In this document: positions 7,057-17,300 of the stretch, piece after piece
Numbering within the stretch: the first letter of the stretch is position 1
Layout: every line of letters begins with the position of its first letter
Assembly: GCA_030536145.1 (NCBI GenBank)
Contig: JAUNQN010000008.1
Coordinates: 1 to 64,000, forward strand
Direction of reading: 5' to 3'
DNA length: 64,000 bases
DNA from: Akkermansia sp.
GTDB taxonomy: Bacteria; Verrucomicrobiota; Verrucomicrobiia; Verrucomicrobiales; Akkermansiaceae
Translations under genes and position numbers: made by a program
The notes under the pieces: generated by a model
Database searches by the model: none
What the model was told of the DNA's origin: nothing
What the model saw: only the letters and a program-made list of their open reading frames with translations

Positions 7057-7085
7057 TTGTCAAAGCGGGCAAAAGGTGCTATAAG
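7057..7085 (+). promoter_or_regulatory. purB promoter
   Basis: TTGTCA (7057-7062), a 17-nt spacer and TATAAG (7080-7085). It leaves a leader of about 40 nt before the purB ATG. A G/C-rich stretch in the leader (GCGCGCCCCGCGCGGG) could fold. No purine riboswitch or PurR-like site was recognised. Confidence 0.55.
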
Positions 7086-7130
7086 TGCGCGCGCCCCGCG
7101 CGGGGGCACCATCCTACACACTCATAGACC

Positions 7131-8555
7131 ATGAACGCCATACCGAACGTACTTGCAGGGCGCTACGCCTCCGATGCCATGAAATCCATCTGGTCCGCAG
7201 AGGGCCGCATTGTGCTGGAACGCGAGTTCTGGATTGCCGTGATGAAGGGCCAGAAGGACCTGGGCCTGGATATTCCGCAGGAGGCTATCGATGCCTATGA
7301 GCGCGTGAAGGACCAGGTGGACGTGGAGTCCATCAACGCCCGCGAGCGCATTACACGCCATGACGTGAAGGCCCGTATCGAGGAGTTCTGCGACCTGGCC
7401 GGCCACCAGCACATCCACAAGGGCATGACCAGCCGGGACCTGACGGAGAATGTGGAGCAGCTGCAGATCTGGCGCTCCATGCAGATTATCCGTGACAAGG
7501 CCGTGGCCACGCTGGACCGCATGGCCAGGCATGCCGCCGCCTGGCGTGACCTGGTGTTTGCCGCCCGCACGCACAATGTGGCCGCGCAGGCCACCACCAT
7601 GGGCAAGCGCGTGGCCATGTTCGGTGAGGAGCTGGTGCACTGGGCCTGGGCCTGGTGCAGCATGATGGACCGCTACCGCGTGCGCGGCCTGAAGGGCGCC
7701 GTGGGCACCCAGCTGGACCAGCTCTCCCTGTTCAACAAGGATGCCGCCACCGTGCTGGAGCTGGAGCAGCGCATCTGCAAGCACCTGGGCATTGCCGCCA
7801 AGTGGACGAACGTGGGCCAGGTGTACCCCCGCTCCCTGGACTTTGAGATTATTTCCGGCCTGGTGGGCCTTTCCTCCGGCCCCAGCAGCTTCTGCAAGAC
7901 CTGGCGCCTGATGGTGGGCCATGAGCTGGTGACGGAGGGCTTTGCCAAGGGCCAGACCGGCTCCAGCGCCATGCCGCACAAGATGAACCCCCGCTCCTGT
8001 GAGCGCGTGAACGGTTTCCACGCCATCCTGAAGGGCCACCTGGCCATGATCGGCGGCATCATCGGCGACCAGTGGAACGAGGGCGACGTGTCCTGCTCCG
8101 TGGTGCGCCGCTGCGTGCTGCCGGATGCCTTCCTGGCGGCGGACGGCCTGTTTGAGACCTTTATCACCGTGATGGACCAGATGCAGGCGTATGAGCCGGT
8201 GATCCGCACGGAGCTGAACCGCTACCTGCCTTTCCTGATGACCACCACCATCATGATGGCCGCCGTGAAGCGCGGCGTGGGCCGCGAGGAGGCCCACGAG
8301 GTCATCAAGGAGCATGCCGTGGCCGTTTCCAACGACCTGCGTGAGGGCCGCATCTCCACCAACGACCTGCTGGACCGCCTGGGCGCAGACAGCCGCCTGA
8401 AGCTCAGCCGCGAGGAAATACAGGCCATCTACGATGCCAATGCGGGCGATACCGGCATGGCCGCCCAGCAGGTGGATGCCTTCAACGCCCAGGTGCAGGA
8501 GCTGGCGGACAAGTTCCCCGCCGGCGTGGGCTACACCCCCGGCGCCATCCTGTAA
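7131..8555 (+). CDS. purB: Adenylosuccinate lyase
   Basis: 474-residue member of the fumarase/aspartase superfamily. It splits SAICAR to AICAR and adenylosuccinate to AMP in purine synthesis, as a cytoplasmic homotetramer. Landmarks: the opening NVLAGRYASDAMKSIWS, HKGMTSRDLTENVEQLQ, the RTHNVAAQATTMGKR block around the catalytic histidine, and the superfamily signature GSSAMPHKMNPRSCE with the flexible serine loop. Length and motif order match the longer PurB subgroup related to the eukaryotic enzyme. The glycosidase gene starts 46 nt after the stop without a terminator, so transcription may continue through it to mnmG. Confidence 0.93.
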   Translation: MNAIPNVLAGRYASDAMKSIWSAEGRIVLEREFWIAVMKGQKDLGLDIPQEAIDAYERVKDQVDVESINARERITRHDVKARIEEFCDLAGHQHIHKGMTSRDLTENVEQLQIWRSMQIIRDKAVATLDRMARHAAAWRDLVFAARTHNVAAQATTMGKRVAMFGEELVHWAWAWCSMMDRYRVRGLKGAVGTQLDQLSLFNKDAATVLELEQRICKHLGIAAKWTNVGQVYPRSLDFEIISGLVGLSSGPSSFCKTWRLMVGHELVTEGFAKGQTGSSAMPHKMNPRSCERVNGFHAILKGHLAMIGGIIGDQWNEGDVSCSVVRRCVLPDAFLAADGLFETFITVMDQMQAYEPVIRTELNRYLPFLMTTTIMMAAVKRGVGREEAHEVIKEHAVAVSNDLREGRISTNDLLDRLGADSRLKLSREEIQAIYDANAGDTGMAAQQVDAFNAQVQELADKFPAGVGYTPGAIL

Positions 8556-8601
8556 GGCCGAACCACCCCCCGCTTGAACCCCGCAACCCCGCCAGATTCC
8601 C

Positions 8602-10779
8602 ATGCAGACCGACCCGGAGCGCGTGCTGATGCAGAATGATGCATTCTGCCTCACCTCCTGCAGCCTTTCCCAAGCCGGCCTGGAGGCTGAAATCACCCCG
8701 CAGGGCAACCTGCGCATAGAGGACCGCAACGGGGTGCGGGAGGTGGAGATTCCCCGCTCCCTGCCGCAGGGCTGCGCCGCCTACCGCGGCTCCCTGCCGG
8801 TGCTGAATGCCCTGTATGCCCTGGCGCTGCATGAGCTGCAGGCGGATATCAACGCAGACGGCCACATGCTGGCCGGGGCCAACTGGTCCACCGTGTGGAC
8901 GCGTGACATAGCCTATGCTGCCGCGCTGGGCGCCGCCGTGGCCGCTCCGGAGGCCTGCCGCCGCAGCCTGGATTCCCGCGTGCGGGACGGCGTGGTGCTG
9001 CAGGATACGGGCACCGGCGGCGGCTGGCCCGTCTCCACGGACCGCGTGGCCTGGGCGCTGGGCGTGTGGGCCCTGTTCAAGGTGACGGGTGACCGCGCCT
9101 GGCTGGCAGACTGCGCCGCCGCCCTGCAGGCCACCCTGGAGCAGGATGCCCGCGTGCTGCCCGCCGGAAAGGTGCTGCGCAGCGGTGAGACCTCCTTCAT
9201 AGACTGGCGTGAGCAGAGCTACCCGGACTGGATGACCCCGGCGGACATCGGCTCCTCATACGCCTTCGGCACCAATGTGCTGCACTACGTGTGCCGCCAG
9301 CTGCTGGCGCGCATGCAGCGCGTGCTGGGCAAGCCGGACCTGGCGGCGGAGTATGACCGCCAGGCCGCGGAGCTGGCCGCCGCCATCAAGGCCGCCTTCT
9401 GGAACAAGGGGTCCCGCCAGTACGGCATCATGCGCCTGGCAAACGGCTACCTGGACGAGCGCACGGATACGCTGGCCACCGCACTGGCGGTGCTGTGCGG
9501 CCTGGCCGGGGAGCACGCGCTGCACACCCTTTCCCGCCTGCCGCGCTCCCCCTGGGGCACGCCCGTGTTTGCGCCGTACAAGGTATCACAGGAGCAGGCG
9601 TACCACAACCGCGCCGTGTGGCCCTTTGTGGAGGCGTTTGTGATGCTGGCCCACGCGGAGCTGCAGGATACGGCGGGCGCCGGGCGCTCCATGTCCTGCC
9701 TGCTGCGCGCGTGCATGGCCTTTGGCACCAACAAGGAGAACTACAACGCGGAGACGGGAGAGGCCGACGGCACCATCCTGAATTCAGACCGCCAGCTCTG
9801 GAGCGTGGCGGGCATGCTGGGCCTGTTCTACCACGGCCTCTTCGGCCTGCAGTATGAGAAGGAGAACCTGGTGCTCTCCCCCTGCGTGCCGAAGGAGTAC
9901 CGCGGCAGCCACTGGCTCACCGGCCTGCGTATCCGCAACATGGTGCTGAATATCCACGTGAACGGCTACGGCACGGAAATCTTCTCCGTGATGGTGAACG
10001 GCAAGCCCGCCTCCCCCGTCATCCCCCTGGATACGGTGGGCCACGTGCAGCTGGAGGTGGAGCTCATGCCCGCAGAGGATGCGGAATCCCCCGCCAACCT
10101 GCCCGTGGCCATGGACGACCTGCCGGAGCCGCAGTGGGATTCCCCCACAAACGACATGCTGCGCTGGCACCCCGTGCCCGGCGCCGTATCCTACTGCATC
10201 TACCGCAACGGAACCGCCTTTGCCGGCACGGCGGACTGCTGCTGGCCCGTGAAGAACGCCGCCCCGTACACGGAGTACCAGGTGCAGGCCGTGAGCACGC
10301 AGACCTCCTCTTGCCTGAGCTGCCCGTTTGAGGCCATAGCCCCGGGCGCCCGCATGGTGCTGCCGCCCTTCCGCGTGGGTGAACATGCGGAATACAGTGT
10401 GGAGCACGGCCGCGCCTGGCTGGATATGCGCCCCTGTACCGCCCGCCTGGACTACATGGATACCTACCTGCCCGCCGGCACCTACCGCGTGCGCGTGCAC
10501 TACTGCAATGCCACCGCCTCCCTGCGTGATGCGGATACCTGCGCCCTGCGGGAGCTGCTGGTGGACGGCGAGCCCTGCGGCATGGTGGTGCTGCCGCACA
10601 ATACGGAGGCCGGCCGCTGGGATGACTATGCCTACACCGCGCCCGTGACCGTGCAGGTGGCAGAGGGCCGCCACCTGTTCTCCCTGTGCTACACGCCGCG
10701 CTGCGCCAATTCCAACGGGGAAACCAACCAGTGCATGGTGCAGGGCCTGGAAATCACCCGCTGTGCCGCCGCACGGTAA
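8602..10779 (+). CDS. (alpha/alpha)6-barrel glycoside hydrolase with C-terminal beta domains
   Basis: 725 residues, no signal peptide, so probably cytoplasmic. Residues of about 60-440 look like a six-hairpin glycosidase of the amylo-1,6-glucosidase/GH63-like kind: ANWSTVWTRDIAYAAALGA, FIDWREQSYPDWMTP, SYAFGTNVLHYV, YLDERTDTLATALAVL, QAYHNRAVWPFVEAF, and NYNAETGEADG. Acidic residues in TRDIAY, DWREQSYPDW and NAETGE are candidate catalytic residues. After a beta domain there is a fibronectin-III-like segment (near LRWHPVPGAVSYCIYRNG), and the last 150 residues look like a carbohydrate-binding beta-sandwich (PAGTYRVRVHYCNA, VAEGRHLFSL). The substrate cannot be named; an oligosaccharide is the inference. 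The stop lies 9 nt before mnmG, suggesting co-transcription. Confidence 0.65.
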   Translation: MQTDPERVLMQNDAFCLTSCSLSQAGLEAEITPQGNLRIEDRNGVREVEIPRSLPQGCAAYRGSLPVLNALYALALHELQADINADGHMLAGANWSTVWTRDIAYAAALGAAVAAPEACRRSLDSRVRDGVVLQDTGTGGGWPVSTDRVAWALGVWALFKVTGDRAWLADCAAALQATLEQDARVLPAGKVLRSGETSFIDWREQSYPDWMTPADIGSSYAFGTNVLHYVCRQLLARMQRVLGKPDLAAEYDRQAAELAAAIKAAFWNKGSRQYGIMRLANGYLDERTDTLATALAVLCGLAGEHALHTLSRLPRSPWGTPVFAPYKVSQEQAYHNRAVWPFVEAFVMLAHAELQDTAGAGRSMSCLLRACMAFGTNKENYNAETGEADGTILNSDRQLWSVAGMLGLFYHGLFGLQYEKENLVLSPCVPKEYRGSHWLTGLRIRNMVLNIHVNGYGTEIFSVMVNGKPASPVIPLDTVGHVQLEVELMPAEDAESPANLPVAMDDLPEPQWDSPTNDMLRWHPVPGAVSYCIYRNGTAFAGTADCCWPVKNAAPYTEYQVQAVSTQTSSCLSCPFEAIAPGARMVLPPFRVGEHAEYSVEHGRAWLDMRPCTARLDYMDTYLPAGTYRVRVHYCNATASLRDADTCALRELLVDGEPCGMVVLPHNTEAGRWDDYAYTAPVTVQVAEGRHLFSLCYTPRCANSNGETNQCMVQGLEITRCAAAR

Positions 10780-10788
10780 CGCCCGCGC

Positions 10789-12651
10789 ATGTTCCCGGTT
10801 CCCACAGTGTTTGATGTACTGGTCATCGGTGCGGGCCATGCCGGCATAGAGGCCGCGCTGGCCGCCGCTCGCCTGGGCGGCTGCGTGGCTCTGGTCACCC
10901 ACAACCTGGACACCATCGGCCAGATGAGCTGCAACCCCGCCATCGGCGGCCTGGCAAAGGGCCACATTGTGCGGGAGATAGATGCCCTGGGCGGCGCCAT
11001 GGGCCTGAATACGGATGCCACCGCCATCCAGTTCCGCATGCTGAACGCCAGCAAGGGCCCCAGCGTGCGCGCCCCCCGCGCCCAGTGTGACAAGACCGCC
11101 TACCGCACCCGCATGAAATGGGTGGTGGAGACCACGCCCGGGCTCCGCCTCTTCCAGGGGGATGCGGATGAGATACTGGTGGAGGACGGCCGCGTGGCCG
11201 GTATCACCACCACCTGGGGGCAGGCTTTCCGCGCGCACCGCGTGGTGCTGTGCAGCGGCACCTTCATGCGCGGCCTGCTGCACGTGGGCATGGACCACCT
11301 GCCCGGCGGCCGCCTGGGCTGCGCCGCCAGCGGCATTTCCGCCAGCCTGGCACGCCTGGGGTTCCCCCTGGCGCGGTTCAAGACCGGCACCTCACCCCGT
11401 ATCAAGGGCAGCACCATAGACTTTTCCGCCATGGATTCCCAGCCGGGGGACGTGCCGCCCCCGCTGTTCAGCAACCGCTCCACCCGCCTGCTCACCCGCG
11501 CCGCAGAGCCCCACTGCACCCTGAACCACTGGGCGGAGCCCGGCTTTGCCCCGCAGCAGCTCCCCTGCGGCGTGACCTATACCAACACCGCCACGCATGA
11601 CATCATCCGCGCCAACCTCTCCCTCAGCCCCCTCTTCGGCGGCGTGATAGAGGGCACCGGCCCGCGCTACTGCCCCAGCATAGAGGACAAGGTGGTGCGC
11701 TTTGCAGACAAGGACCGCCACCAGGTATTCGTGGAGCCGGAGGGCCGCAGCACGGACGAGTACTACCTGAACGGCCTTTCCTCCAGCCTGCCCTTCTTTG
11801 TGCAGGAGCAGTTTGTACACAGCATTCCCGGCCTGGAGCACGCGGAGCTCATACGCCCCGGCTATGCCGTGGAGTATGACTACGTGCCCCCCACGGAGCT
11901 CCACCCCACCTTGGAGACCAAGCGCATTCCCGGCCTCTACTTCGCCGGCCAGGTGAACGGAACCAGCGGCTATGAGGAGGCCGCAGGCCAGGGCCTGCTG
12001 GCGGGTGCAAACGCCATGCTCTCCCTGCAGGGGAAAGACCCCCTGGTGCTCCGCAGGGACCAGGCCTACCTGGGCGTGATGGTGGATGACCTGGTCACCC
12101 GCGGCACGGATGAGCCCTACCGCATGTTCACCAGCCGCGCAGAGATGCGCCTGCTGCTCCGCCAGGACAACGCCGACCTCCGCCTTACGCCCCTGGCTTC
12201 ACAGGTAGGGCTGGTTTCACAGGAGGAAGGGGATGCCGCACGCGCCCGCCTGCAGGGGATTGGGCAGGCGCAGGAATACGCCCGCACCACTCGCTACGCA
12301 GGCGTGACCCTGGACCGCTGGCTCCGCCGCACGGAGAACGACTGGCGCTCCCTGCCGCAGGATATCCTGGCCCCCTTCCCGGAGCACGTGTGGGAGCCCG
12401 CCGCCCTGGAGCTTACCTACGCCGGCCACATAGACCGCATGCGCACAGCCGCCGCACGCATGCAGCGGCAGGAGGACAAGCGCATTCCCGCCGCCATTGA
12501 TTACGATGCCATTCCCGCCATGAAGACGGAGGCCCGCCAGCGCCTTTCCCGCGTGCGCCCCGCCACCATCGGCCAGGCCTCCCGCATCCCCGGCATCACC
12601 CCGGCGGATATTGCCCTCCTCCTCGTCTGGATCAAGAAGGCGCACGGGTGA
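10789..12651 (+). CDS. mnmG: tRNA uridine-5-carboxymethylaminomethyl modification enzyme, FAD subunit
   Basis: 620 residues, the usual MnmG/GidA length. With MnmE it installs the cmnm5 group on wobble U34 of tRNAs, using FAD and methylenetetrahydrofolate or glycine. Landmarks: the Rossmann FAD motif [39 protein letters not shown]; the [19 protein letters not shown] block; [47 protein letters not shown]; and the C-terminal helical domain with [23 protein letters not shown], which binds MnmE and tRNA. The ATG at 10789 follows the glycosidase stop by nine bases. No strong terminator is visible before the next promoter. Confidence 0.95.
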   Translation: MFPVPTVFDVLVIGAGHAGIEAALAAARLGGCVALVTHNLDTIGQMSCNPAIGGLAKGHIVREIDALGGAMGLNTDATAIQFRMLNASKGPSVRAPRAQCDKTAYRTRMKWVVETTPGLRLFQGDADEILVEDGRVAGITTTWGQAFRAHRVVLCSGTFMRGLLHVGMDHLPGGRLGCAASGISASLARLGFPLARFKTGTSPRIKGSTIDFSAMDSQPGDVPPPLFSNRSTRLLTRAAEPHCTLNHWAEPGFAPQQLPCGVTYTNTATHDIIRANLSLSPLFGGVIEGTGPRYCPSIEDKVVRFADKDRHQVFVEPEGRSTDEYYLNGLSSSLPFFVQEQFVHSIPGLEHAELIRPGYAVEYDYVPPTELHPTLETKRIPGLYFAGQVNGTSGYEEAAGQGLLAGANAMLSLQGKDPLVLRRDQAYLGVMVDDLVTRGTDEPYRMFTSRAEMRLLLRQDNADLRLTPLASQVGLVSQEEGDAARARLQGIGQAQEYARTTRYAGVTLDRWLRRTENDWRSLPQDILAPFPEHVWEPAALELTYAGHIDRMRTAAARMQRQEDKRIPAAIDYDAIPAMKTEARQRLSRVRPATIGQASRIPGITPADIALLLVWIKKAHG

Positions 12652-12683
12652 AAACCAGCTGAAAGGAGCTTTATGGTGAAATG

Positions 12684-12746
12684 TAGACCGGACTCTACGC
12701 ACATACGCGGAATGTGGTTGACATTTGACGTTCCGAATGCTAAACG
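12684..12746 (+). promoter_or_regulatory. Shared control region of the S6 array, copy 1
   Basis: The dyad TAGA (12684-12687) / TCTA (12694-12697), then ACGCGG, then TTGACA (12718-12723), a 17-nt spacer and TAAACG (12741-12746) with TG upstream (extended -10). The ATG is 24 nt after the -10. The same order and spacing recur at 23237-23298 and 35885-35946. Confidence 0.65.
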
Positions 12747-12770
12747 CTAGTTAGACAAAATCGTTCCTGC

Positions 12771-14381
12771 ATGAAACTCCATCTTCCTACCTCTCTCCGC
12801 AAAGCGCTCATCCTGGCTGTTTCAGCTGTTTCACTGGGCGTGAGCCCCTCTGCCCACGGTGCAGGCCTGCATTCCCAAATCACCATCCAGACTTACACGG
12901 ATTTCGGCCAGAACATGGGCATGTACCGCGTGAACGGCATCAACCCGCTGCTGGATGCCATCCGTGAGCGGGACGGTGGCGTCGTGATCACCTATACGGC
13001 GGACCATGCGGACTACGTGCTGCCGCACGGCATGATCAGCTTTGAGAGCCAGGGCGACAACGGCGCGTACGTGGGCATCGGCTACAACTACCTGGCCACG
13101 GTGGCCCACAACGGCTGCCAGAACGGCACCTACACGGGCCGCTACGTTGGGGATGCGAACTCCATCCACTACTACGGCGTGGAGTACCGCAACCAGATGA
13201 CCTTCTGCCTGCAACCCGGCAAGGAAGTGGGCGGTGGCATTGATTTCGACCACAAGATGACGCGTTTCAACAAGCTGGTCACGGATGTAACGGGTTCCAT
13301 CCCCTATCCGGCCTTCCCGGACGGTTTCGACTACAGCCAGATGATGGGCAACATGATTTACCGCGCCGGTGCCGGCTCCATGTCCCTGCGCGGGCTGGAC
13401 GGCTCCTCCTCCTCCCTGGCCGGCGGCTATTGCTATATCACCGGCGGTATCATGACCATGACGAGTGGCGTCACCACCAATAGCCAGTGCTATTCCTTCA
13501 CGGCCGGTGTGAACATGAACTACACCAAGGACGGCATCTCCGCCGCAGACCCCATGCCCTACGCTATCCAGGGCGGTGATTCCGGCAGCCCCATCTGGCT
13601 CTGGGACACGGACAGCCAGTCCTACCGCTACTACTCCGCCTCCCAGTCATGCACCCAGTGGTTCTCCCAGTCCCGCGGTGACGTGAACTACGACTGGGAA
13701 GCCCTGACCATGTTCGACAAGGTGGTGGACATGGATGCCGCGGCCGGACACACGGTACATATCAAGCGGGTGGTGGCCAAAGATGATGACGAGGTGGTAA
13801 CCGACGAAAAGGAAGTGGAGGAGAACCCTCATTACACCAAATTGCACTTGGGTACCGTGGAGGCAGAGGGGCTTGAGACCGTGAAATACGTAGGTGTGCG
13901 CTCCAATGATGACAAGCGTCTGGACCTGTGGCTGAATGTGGCTGCGCTCAAGAATACGGACAACTGGTACGCGGCGGACAACCGTTACTACAACGTGGGC
14001 AGCTATACCTACACGGATGAGCAAGGGCAGCGCGTGACTATCGACCGCCCCCTGCATATTGAGGATCTGTTCAACGACAGCAACCTGGTGTTCTCCACCG
14101 GCAGCGCCACAGGCAACGTGGTGATGGTAGACGATGACACGGACCTCGGCATCGGCTACCTGCAGTTCTCCATCAAGGCGGATTCCGGCCTGACCGAGGC
14201 CAACTATACTTTGAAATCCAACGGCCAGACGGCTGGCGGGAAGGACGGTGCCAATCGTGATTTCTTTGTGAACAGCGCCGGTTATGTGGTGGACAAGGGC
14301 GTTTCCCTGCATGTCGAGCTGACCAACACGGAGTGGGACGCAACCGCCGGAGAATCCGGCGACTACTATTTCCGCGAATAG
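12771..14381 (+). CDS. S6-like serine protease, N-terminal 536 residues of copy 1 (truncated by in-frame TAG)
   Basis: Opens with the array's conserved signal peptide MKLHLPTSLRKAL. The S6 (IgA-protease/SPATE) fold is suggested by TYTDFGQNMGMY (DFAENKGxF in SPATEs), the histidine in ATVAHNG (His113), the aspartate in DHKMTRFNKLVTDV (Asp160; HDFxxPRLNKxVTEV in SPATEs) and GGDSGSPIW (Ser271). The frame ends in TAG at 14379-14381, exactly where the paralogues have Trp in FREWRK, so one G-to-A change explains it. The frame continues open for 2,923 more codons. As read, the product would be a secreted protease domain without stalk or sorting signal. Nonsense mutation, readthrough and sequencing error are all possible. 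Confidence 0.75.
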   Translation: MKLHLPTSLRKALILAVSAVSLGVSPSAHGAGLHSQITIQTYTDFGQNMGMYRVNGINPLLDAIRERDGGVVITYTADHADYVLPHGMISFESQGDNGAYVGIGYNYLATVAHNGCQNGTYTGRYVGDANSIHYYGVEYRNQMTFCLQPGKEVGGGIDFDHKMTRFNKLVTDVTGSIPYPAFPDGFDYSQMMGNMIYRAGAGSMSLRGLDGSSSSLAGGYCYITGGIMTMTSGVTTNSQCYSFTAGVNMNYTKDGISAADPMPYAIQGGDSGSPIWLWDTDSQSYRYYSASQSCTQWFSQSRGDVNYDWEALTMFDKVVDMDAAAGHTVHIKRVVAKDDDEVVTDEKEVEENPHYTKLHLGTVEAEGLETVKYVGVRSNDDKRLDLWLNVAALKNTDNWYAADNRYYNVGSYTYTDEQGQRVTIDRPLHIEDLFNDSNLVFSTGSATGNVVMVDDDTDLGIGYLQFSIKADSGLTEANYTLKSNGQTAGGKDGANRDFFVNSAGYVVDKGVSLHVELTNTEWDATAGESGDYYFRE

Positions 14382-14387
14382 CGCAAG

Positions 14388-17300
14388 TTGGGGGATGGCG
14401 ACCTGTATCTGGAAGGTACGGGCGACAACCATATTTTCCTGAACGTGGGCGGCCCCGGCAAGACCTACCTGCAGGAGAAAGGGGGCTATGCCGCCTACAA
14501 TGTGTTTGCGGCCAGCGGCACAACCGTGGTGCTGGCCAACAAGGGTGGACTGGCAGACACAAGCCAGATTTACCGTGACTTCACCTTCGGCTACACCGGC
14601 GCAACCCTGGATTTCAACGGTGGGGGTGCCATGGACTGGAAGTTCACTGCCCCCGCATCAGAGGCAGGTTTCACCATCCACTCCCAGTCTGAGGACGCCT
14701 ATATTACCAACAGTTATGCCGGCTCCACGTTCACACTCACTTACAAGGATGGGGCTGCGGGCCAGAGTTTCCTGGGCTCCTTTGTTGACAGTGAGACCGG
14801 CGGCGCCCTGAAAGTGGTGTTCAACGGCGGCGCGGGGTCTTCCCTCAACCTGCACAGTATCCACACGGACCTGACCCACCAGAACGGAAGCGGCTTTGAG
14901 GTGCAGAGCGGCAATGTCATTCTCTCCGGCACCAACACCATGCATGCCATGGGTTCCCAGACCGGGCGCAATGCCGAGCGCCTTTCCCTGGCGGACGACT
15001 GGCACTATGCCGATACCACCACCAAGGTGCTGGTGAAAAACGGGGGCACCTTTACCCTGGGCTCCCATGCGCGCCTTACCGGTGACGTGACGGTGGAGAC
15101 CGGCGGCACCCTGGAGGTGCAGGAAGGCGTGTACCACACCATGGAATACGCGGAGGGCGGCCAGGTTTTGGAGGACGTCACCAGCGATTTCTACCGCCAA
15201 TTCTACGGGCTGAAGGGGAACGTAACCCTGGCGTCCGGCTCCACCATGCGCTTCAAGTTTAGGCAGGGCACGGACGCAGCCCAGCTCTTCGACCACACGA
15301 TTACCGGCGACGGTAACATGGTGATGGATTTGGGCGGCGGCATCCTGCACCTGAGCGGGCAGAACACTTTCAGCGGCACCAAGACCCTTTCCAACGGCGG
15401 CTTGGTGGCAGACAACTCTACGCAGAACCTGGGCTCCACCACCAACAACAAGTGGCAGGTTGAGGCATCCGGTTTCATTGCCGGCAAGGACATTGCCGCT
15501 TCCACCATGCTGGAGCATATCTCCAAGTCCTCTGAGGGCGTTCTGGCTCTTACCCGGACCGAGACAACAACCATCGACCTCCGGCAGGAGGGCTTCAACA
15601 ACCTCTTCATCGGGGCGCTGGAGGGTACGGAAGTGCATTACGGCACCACATCCACCACACTGAACACCACCACCGTTGGCGGCAAGGAAAAGTGGTTGTT
15701 GGGCGGCGGCGGTGGCCGACTGGTGGTGGATGCCCGGCTCAACGACGGCACCGGTGAACTGGTGCTGGGCAACAAGTACACGACAGGTACGGTGGTTCTC
15801 ACCAACATCGGCAACCAAATCGGCCACATCACCTTCGGCGGGCGCGTGACCCTGGAGTACTCCGATGCACGCGCCCTGGGCTCGGAAAATCTCACCCTCA
15901 ACTACACCAACCGCGTGGTCCTGCTTAATGACACAGCGGTCGGCAAGGTCGATGCTTCATCCAAGGGCGCCGTGATGGTGGACAAAATTAGCGGCGCGGC
16001 TATTAACCTGACCTCTCATCCGGACCTGTACCTCGGCGCCACGCAGGACACCACATTGAAAGCCGCTCCTGTGGTGAACGCCAATAACGGATACCGCTTC
16101 GGAGCCTTGGATTGCACCCTGAAGGTGGATACCGTGCTGGCCGACTCCAATGGCAGCCGCACCGGGCTGACAGTGGATGCCCAAACCTTCACCGGCGGCG
16201 TGGTGGAACTCGCCCAAGCCGCCACTCTCACGGGTGATGTGACCGTGATGGGATATGATGAGACCAAGACCGCAACTCAAACCGGCGACATCACCCTGCG
16301 CCTCACCGCACAGGATGCATTGAAATCTGCGGCTTCCGTCACCCTGAAGGATGGCGCCGCGCTGGATATTGCCGGCCGCACCCAGACTGTCTCCGATTTG
16401 GCAACCTGCACCGGCAGCACCATCACGGATTCCTCCGCCGACCGCACGGGCGCGTTGAATCTCAATGTGACCAAGGATGCAAACCTGCTCGGCACCGTGG
16501 ATGTCGCACGCATCGTCAAGCGCGGCGGCTCCACGCTGGATATCTCTGCAGTGTCCAACGCAAGCGTCAACCTGTACGATGTGCAGGAAGGTACGCTGAA
16601 AGTGACGGATGCATCCCAGCTCAAGACCTCCGTAGCTGTGGGCGGTACCGGCAACCTCGCCCTGGGGAACGGCAGGAACACATCCTCCATCCAACTCCGC
16701 GATGGCGGCACCATCACCGCCGACGGCACGGACACAACCACCCTGGCAGGACCGCTGGAGGTGGAACACGGCGCAACGGTGAAGCTGGCCGGCTCCAACA
16801 TGACCATTACCGCCCAGGCGGAACTGGGTGCCTCTGACACCACCATCCACAGCACGCTCAATACCCTCTACCTGAGCATGAACGAGGATATCCACGTGCG
16901 CGGCACCCTGGCCATGGAGGGCACGGGCGAAGGCGATGAGAAGACCGCCAGGCTCCGCGTTTCCGGCAGAATGGATGAGGAGACCCTGCTCCGCGAGTTC
17001 GACCACATCGACGTGCGGAATAATACCAAGCTCACCTTGGAGCAGACCGGGCAGAACACCTCCGTCTCCTACGCCATCCACAAGCTCAGCGGCAGCGGCG
17101 AGTTCGCCGTATCCTCCGCCGCCAACAGTGAAACACCCACCTGTTTCGTGCTGGACGGTGAGAACGATTTCTCCGGTACGGTTGTCGTCAAGGCCTCCAA
17201 TGGAGACAGCGAGCACAAGTACAAATCCGCCCTGGTCATCCGCAATGACAAAGCCCTGCAAAATGCCTATGTGGAGCTGCAAGGCGGCAGCAGTGACAAC

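Noticed and set aside
14388-14390. ATG at 14388 as a genuine start of a separate gene
   Set aside because: Paralogue homology runs across the TAG, and no signal peptide or promoter lies before 14388.
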